Below, piece by piece: positions 15,286 through 17,223 of a stretch of 17,223 nucleotides of DNA. A program made the translations under genes and the position numbers. Source of the stretch: CAZTDD01 sp964612675. Its GTDB lineage: Bacteria > Hinthialibacterota > Hinthialibacteria > Hinthialibacterales > JAKPRU01. The notes under the pieces are model-generated. The model worked only from the letters and a program-made list of their open reading frames with translations, was not told the origin of the DNA and searched no databases. Position 1 is the first letter of the stretch, and every line of letters begins with the position of its first letter. The stretch is taken from NCBI GenBank assembly GCA_964612675.1, contig CAZTDD010000141.1, positions 1-17,223 on the forward strand, written 5' to 3'.

Positions 15286-15365
15286 ATGGGCGGCGGCATA
15301 CCCAATATTAACAAGGTACCGCTTCGAACAAATAGAAGCCACAATGACGTGAAGGAAGCAATGCG

Positions 15366-16406
15366 ATGGCAATCCGCGTTTTGATTATCGATGATTCTCC
15401 CGTTGTTCAGCAGGTGTTCCAGCGGGAACTCTCTGCCGATCCGCAAATCCAGGTCGTTGGAGTCGCACCCGACCCCTATGTGGGACGAGACAAGATCGTT
15501 GAGTTGGAACCCGACGTGATCACGTTGGACCTGGAAATGCCCCGGATGGACGGGCTCACATTTCTGCGCCGCCTGATGCATTACCACCCCCTGCCCGTCA
15601 TCGTCGTTTCGTCATTAACCCCGAGGGGTGGTGAAAAGGCCTTCGAAGCCTTGCAGTCCGGCGCAGTCGATGTGATGTGCAAACCGGGCGGCGAATTCAC
15701 CGTCGGCGACATGAGCGTCGAGCTGATCGATAAGATCAAAGCCGCCGCTCTCGTGAACGTGAAACAACGCGACAAGGATCGTCCCGCGAGGGCAAAACCC
15801 CCGCGGCAGCTGCAAGAGAAAGGCCCATACAAACGTCTCGTCGCAATCGGCGTTTCCACAGGAGGTGTCCAGGCGCTTCAGCAAGTGCTCCCGGCGCTGC
15901 CGCAAAACTCCCCGGCCATCGTGATTGTCCAACACATGCCTCCTTACTTCACACGCTCTTTTGCGAATCGTCTCAACAACTCTTGCGCGATCCGCGTAAA
16001 GGAGGCGGAAGACGGAGACCCTGTCGAGCAAGGAACCGCTTTGATCGCACCCGGGAATTTTCACACCATGCTCGCTAAGAACAAGCGGAAATACATGGTT
16101 CGAGTCAAAGAGGGGCCTCTTGTCTGTCGGCAGCGTCCCTCCGTTGATGTTCTCTTCAAATCCTTTGCTCAGGAGGTGGAGTCAACCGCCGTCGGGGTCA
16201 TTATGACGGGAATGGGAAAGGACGGCGCGCAGGGGTTGCGGATGATGAAAGACCACGGCGCGCTGACAGTAGCCCAGGACGAGGACACCAGCACAGTATT
16301 CGGTATGCCGAAAGAAGCCATTCGGCTTGAGGCCGCCGATTACGTCGTTCCATTGTCCCGGATACCTCACGCGATCCTGGAACTGGCATCAAGTAACACG
16401 GCCTGA
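15366..16406 (+). CDS. cheB: Chemoreceptor methylesterase/deamidase CheB
   Basis: A 346-residue adaptation enzyme: a receiver domain (1-120) with Asp9-Asp10 and phospho-acceptor Asp55 (LDLEMPRMDG), a basic linker (about 128-155), and the CheB methylesterase domain with the complete triad Ser164 (GVSTGG), His190 (VQHMPP) and Asp286 (MTGMGKDG), at the same residue numbers as the enteric protein. Phosphorylated CheB removes methyl groups from, and deamidates, receptor glutamyl sites to reset sensitivity. The start is ATG 15366; an ATG at 15361 is out of frame. AAGGAAG (15353-15359) is the ribosome site. The matching methyltransferase gene cheR is not in the window although cheB ends the operon. 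The 80 bp between cheY and cheB hold no gene. Confidence 0.97.
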   Translation: MAIRVLIIDDSPVVQQVFQRELSADPQIQVVGVAPDPYVGRDKIVELEPDVITLDLEMPRMDGLTFLRRLMHYHPLPVIVVSSLTPRGGEKAFEALQSGAVDVMCKPGGEFTVGDMSVELIDKIKAAALVNVKQRDKDRPARAKPPRQLQEKGPYKRLVAIGVSTGGVQALQQVLPALPQNSPAIVIVQHMPPYFTRSFANRLNNSCAIRVKEAEDGDPVEQGTALIAPGNFHTMLAKNKRKYMVRVKEGPLVCRQRPSVDVLFKSFAQEVESTAVGVIMTGMGKDGAQGLRMMKDHGALTVAQDEDTSTVFGMPKEAIRLEAADYVVPLSRIPHAILELASSNTA

Positions 16407-16485
16407 GAATCTGAAAGAAAAACCGGCAAACAGACGCTGAAGAGCCCTCGTCTCGAAAACCTCCAATGTCGGGTAGATATCATCG
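16407..16485. other. Gap between convergent cheB and prepilin genes
   Basis: This 79-bp gap between convergent genes has no gene and no standard U-tract terminator. Its only structure is the left arm of the inverted repeat described separately. Confidence 0.5.
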
Positions 16486-16509
16486 TCAGGGACCAAAAAC
16501 GATGATATC
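16476..16509. repeat. Perfect 11-bp inverted repeat across the prepilin stop codon
   Basis: GATATCATCGT (16476-16486) and ACGATGATATC (16499-16509) are exact reverse complements separated by 12 bp. The right arm encodes the last codons of the prepilin (GDIIV), and the stop lies in the loop. In RNA from either strand this forms an 11-bp hairpin. Without a following U run it is more likely an RNA 3'-end stabiliser or bidirectional attenuator than a classical terminator. Confidence 0.6.
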
Positions 16510-17037
16510 GCCTTGACTCACAAGGCCATTCGTCGCATCGAAAATCGGGGATTTTCTCTGGTCTTGAACTTCAGAAAGATTGTCAGGCCCCTGACTGGAA
16601 ATCAAATATTCAGAGTGTTTTGGAGAGGATGGCACATTATCAATCGTCCAATTCAGAAGGTTGATCGGCCAGCCGCATGTCTTATCCCGGTTGATATAAA
16701 AATACTCTTTGGCTGCAAACAGGCTCGTCCGGCTCCCTTCCTGTGTATTGAACGGATCCACGGCGGGCACATTCGCATACGTCACCGGACTAAAGATCTC
16801 ACCCGCGCGGAACTGGACGTCTCCAACTACTTCCAGCGAGCAGGAAGGCGGATACCCGCTATTGTCCGTCCGATACATCTCGATCGCCGTCTTCATAGCG
16901 TGAAGATCGCCTTCCACCCGAGCGATCTTGGCCCGCAACTGAGCATTCAGGAAATTCGGTAGAGCGATGGCTGCAAGGATCCCGATGATCGCAACCACAA
17001 TCAGAAGTTCGATTAGGGTAAACGCCTTCTTCGCCAT
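16486..17037 (-). CDS. Type IV/GspG-like prepilin
   Basis: A 183-residue pilin-like protein. The start ATG 17037 has a strong ribosome site (GGGAGGG about 6 nt upstream) and gives the typical short leader MAKKA followed by FTLIELLIVVAIIGILAAIA, with Glu5 of the mature protein in place. The prepilin peptidase would cut between Ala5 and Phe6; Ala at -1 is an accepted but less common alternative to Gly. The body resembles GspG/PulG pseudopilins: LHAMKTAIEMYRTDNSGYPP, then VDPFN, YFYINRD and ISSQGPDN. It should be inserted in the inner membrane, methylated at Phe1 and assembled in a type II secretion pseudopilus or type IV pilus-like fibre. It stands alone at the window edge, converging on cheB, so no assembly machinery is visible. 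Confidence 0.93.
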   Translation of the reverse strand: MAKKAFTLIELLIVVAIIGILAAIALPNFLNAQLRAKIARVEGDLHAMKTAIEMYRTDNSGYPPSCSLEVVGDVQFRAGEIFSPVTYANVPAVDPFNTQEGSRTSLFAAKEYFYINRDKTCGWPINLLNWTIDNVPSSPKHSEYLISSQGPDNLSEVQDQRKSPIFDATNGLVSQGDIIVFGP

Positions 17038-17223
17038 GGAGAACCCTCCCGGGCATAACTCCGACCTCGAATGATTGAACAGAGATTTCCGCTTCATTCT
17101 TGCCGTCCTTGCGCCGGTGTCAAGGGACTGAATTCTCTCGTCCAAACGTGACGCGAATGTCCGTCAAACAGGAGAATCTCAAACCACAGCCAATTATGAT
17201 GCAATCGCAAAAAGTGAGCAAAA
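17038..17223. other. Right-edge region upstream of the prepilin
   Basis: This is the prepilin leader region. The prepilin frame stays open to 17145, but the strong ribosome site and the canonical leader place the start at 17037. The last 60 bases are A/T-rich (CAATTATGATGCAAT), possibly the promoter area. No other gene is seen. Confidence 0.4.

Noticed and set aside
1..17223. CRISPR array, prophage, toxin-antitoxin or defence island
   Set aside because: No regularly spaced repeats, integrase, transposase, nuclease or toxin-like gene was found on either strand.

Overview
The window is a bacterial chromosomal segment of moderate to high GC (estimated by eye) with densely packed genes and Shine-Dalgarno sites in front of most starts. 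No rRNA, tRNA, phage or plasmid gene was seen. The lineage cannot be fixed from the sequence. A GspG/PulG-like prepilin, an exported WD40/leucine-rich-repeat protein, a periplasmic [NiFe] hydrogenase, a c-heme chemoreceptor and a secreted GH28 enzyme together suggest a Gram-negative-type, free-living, motile or surface-moving anaerobe or facultative anaerobe. An uncultured candidate phylum is plausible, but this is an inference.

Left part (1-4470): a secreted GH28 (polygalacturonase-like) protein on the + strand runs tail to tail, with 9 bp between stops, into a two-gene hydrogenase operon on the - strand. The operon is transcribed large subunit then small subunit, the reverse of the usual order. 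The large subunit stops exactly at the His of the C-terminal DPCxxCxxH motif, so it has no removable maturation tail. The small subunit has a Tat signal and a Cys at the Pro position next to the medial cluster, as in the [NiFeSe] branch. A 23-bp tandem direct repeat lies just upstream of the operon.

Middle part (4472-9701): a methyl-accepting chemoreceptor with a periplasmic CxxCH heme-binding motif lies directly upstream of the hydrogenase on the same strand. Then come a possible gene relic, an HD-domain hydrolase, and a secreted seven-bladed WD40 protein with a C-terminal leucine-rich-repeat-like part. The roughly 775 bp before cheA hold no convincing gene. They carry imperfect direct repeats around a palindrome, an 87-bp palindromic dispersed-type element and a short leucine-rich-repeat-like relic.

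Right part (9702-16406): a co-directional chemotaxis operon, cheA-cheW-mcp-cheX-cheY-cheB. CheA has two HPt domains and no recognisable P2. The operon's receptor has almost no periplasmic domain and only a stub of a HAMP domain. CheX is the likely CheY-P phosphatase. CheB has its full catalytic triad, but no cheR is present in the window. The operon faces a GspG-like prepilin gene (16486-17037, - strand), whose stop lies inside a perfect inverted repeat.

Working hypothesis: the CheA/W/X/Y/B pathway serves energy or redox taxis. The c-heme receptor beside the hydrogenase would be a redox input and the sensor-less receptor a second, internal input. The output could be flagella or type IV pili; the sequence does not say which.
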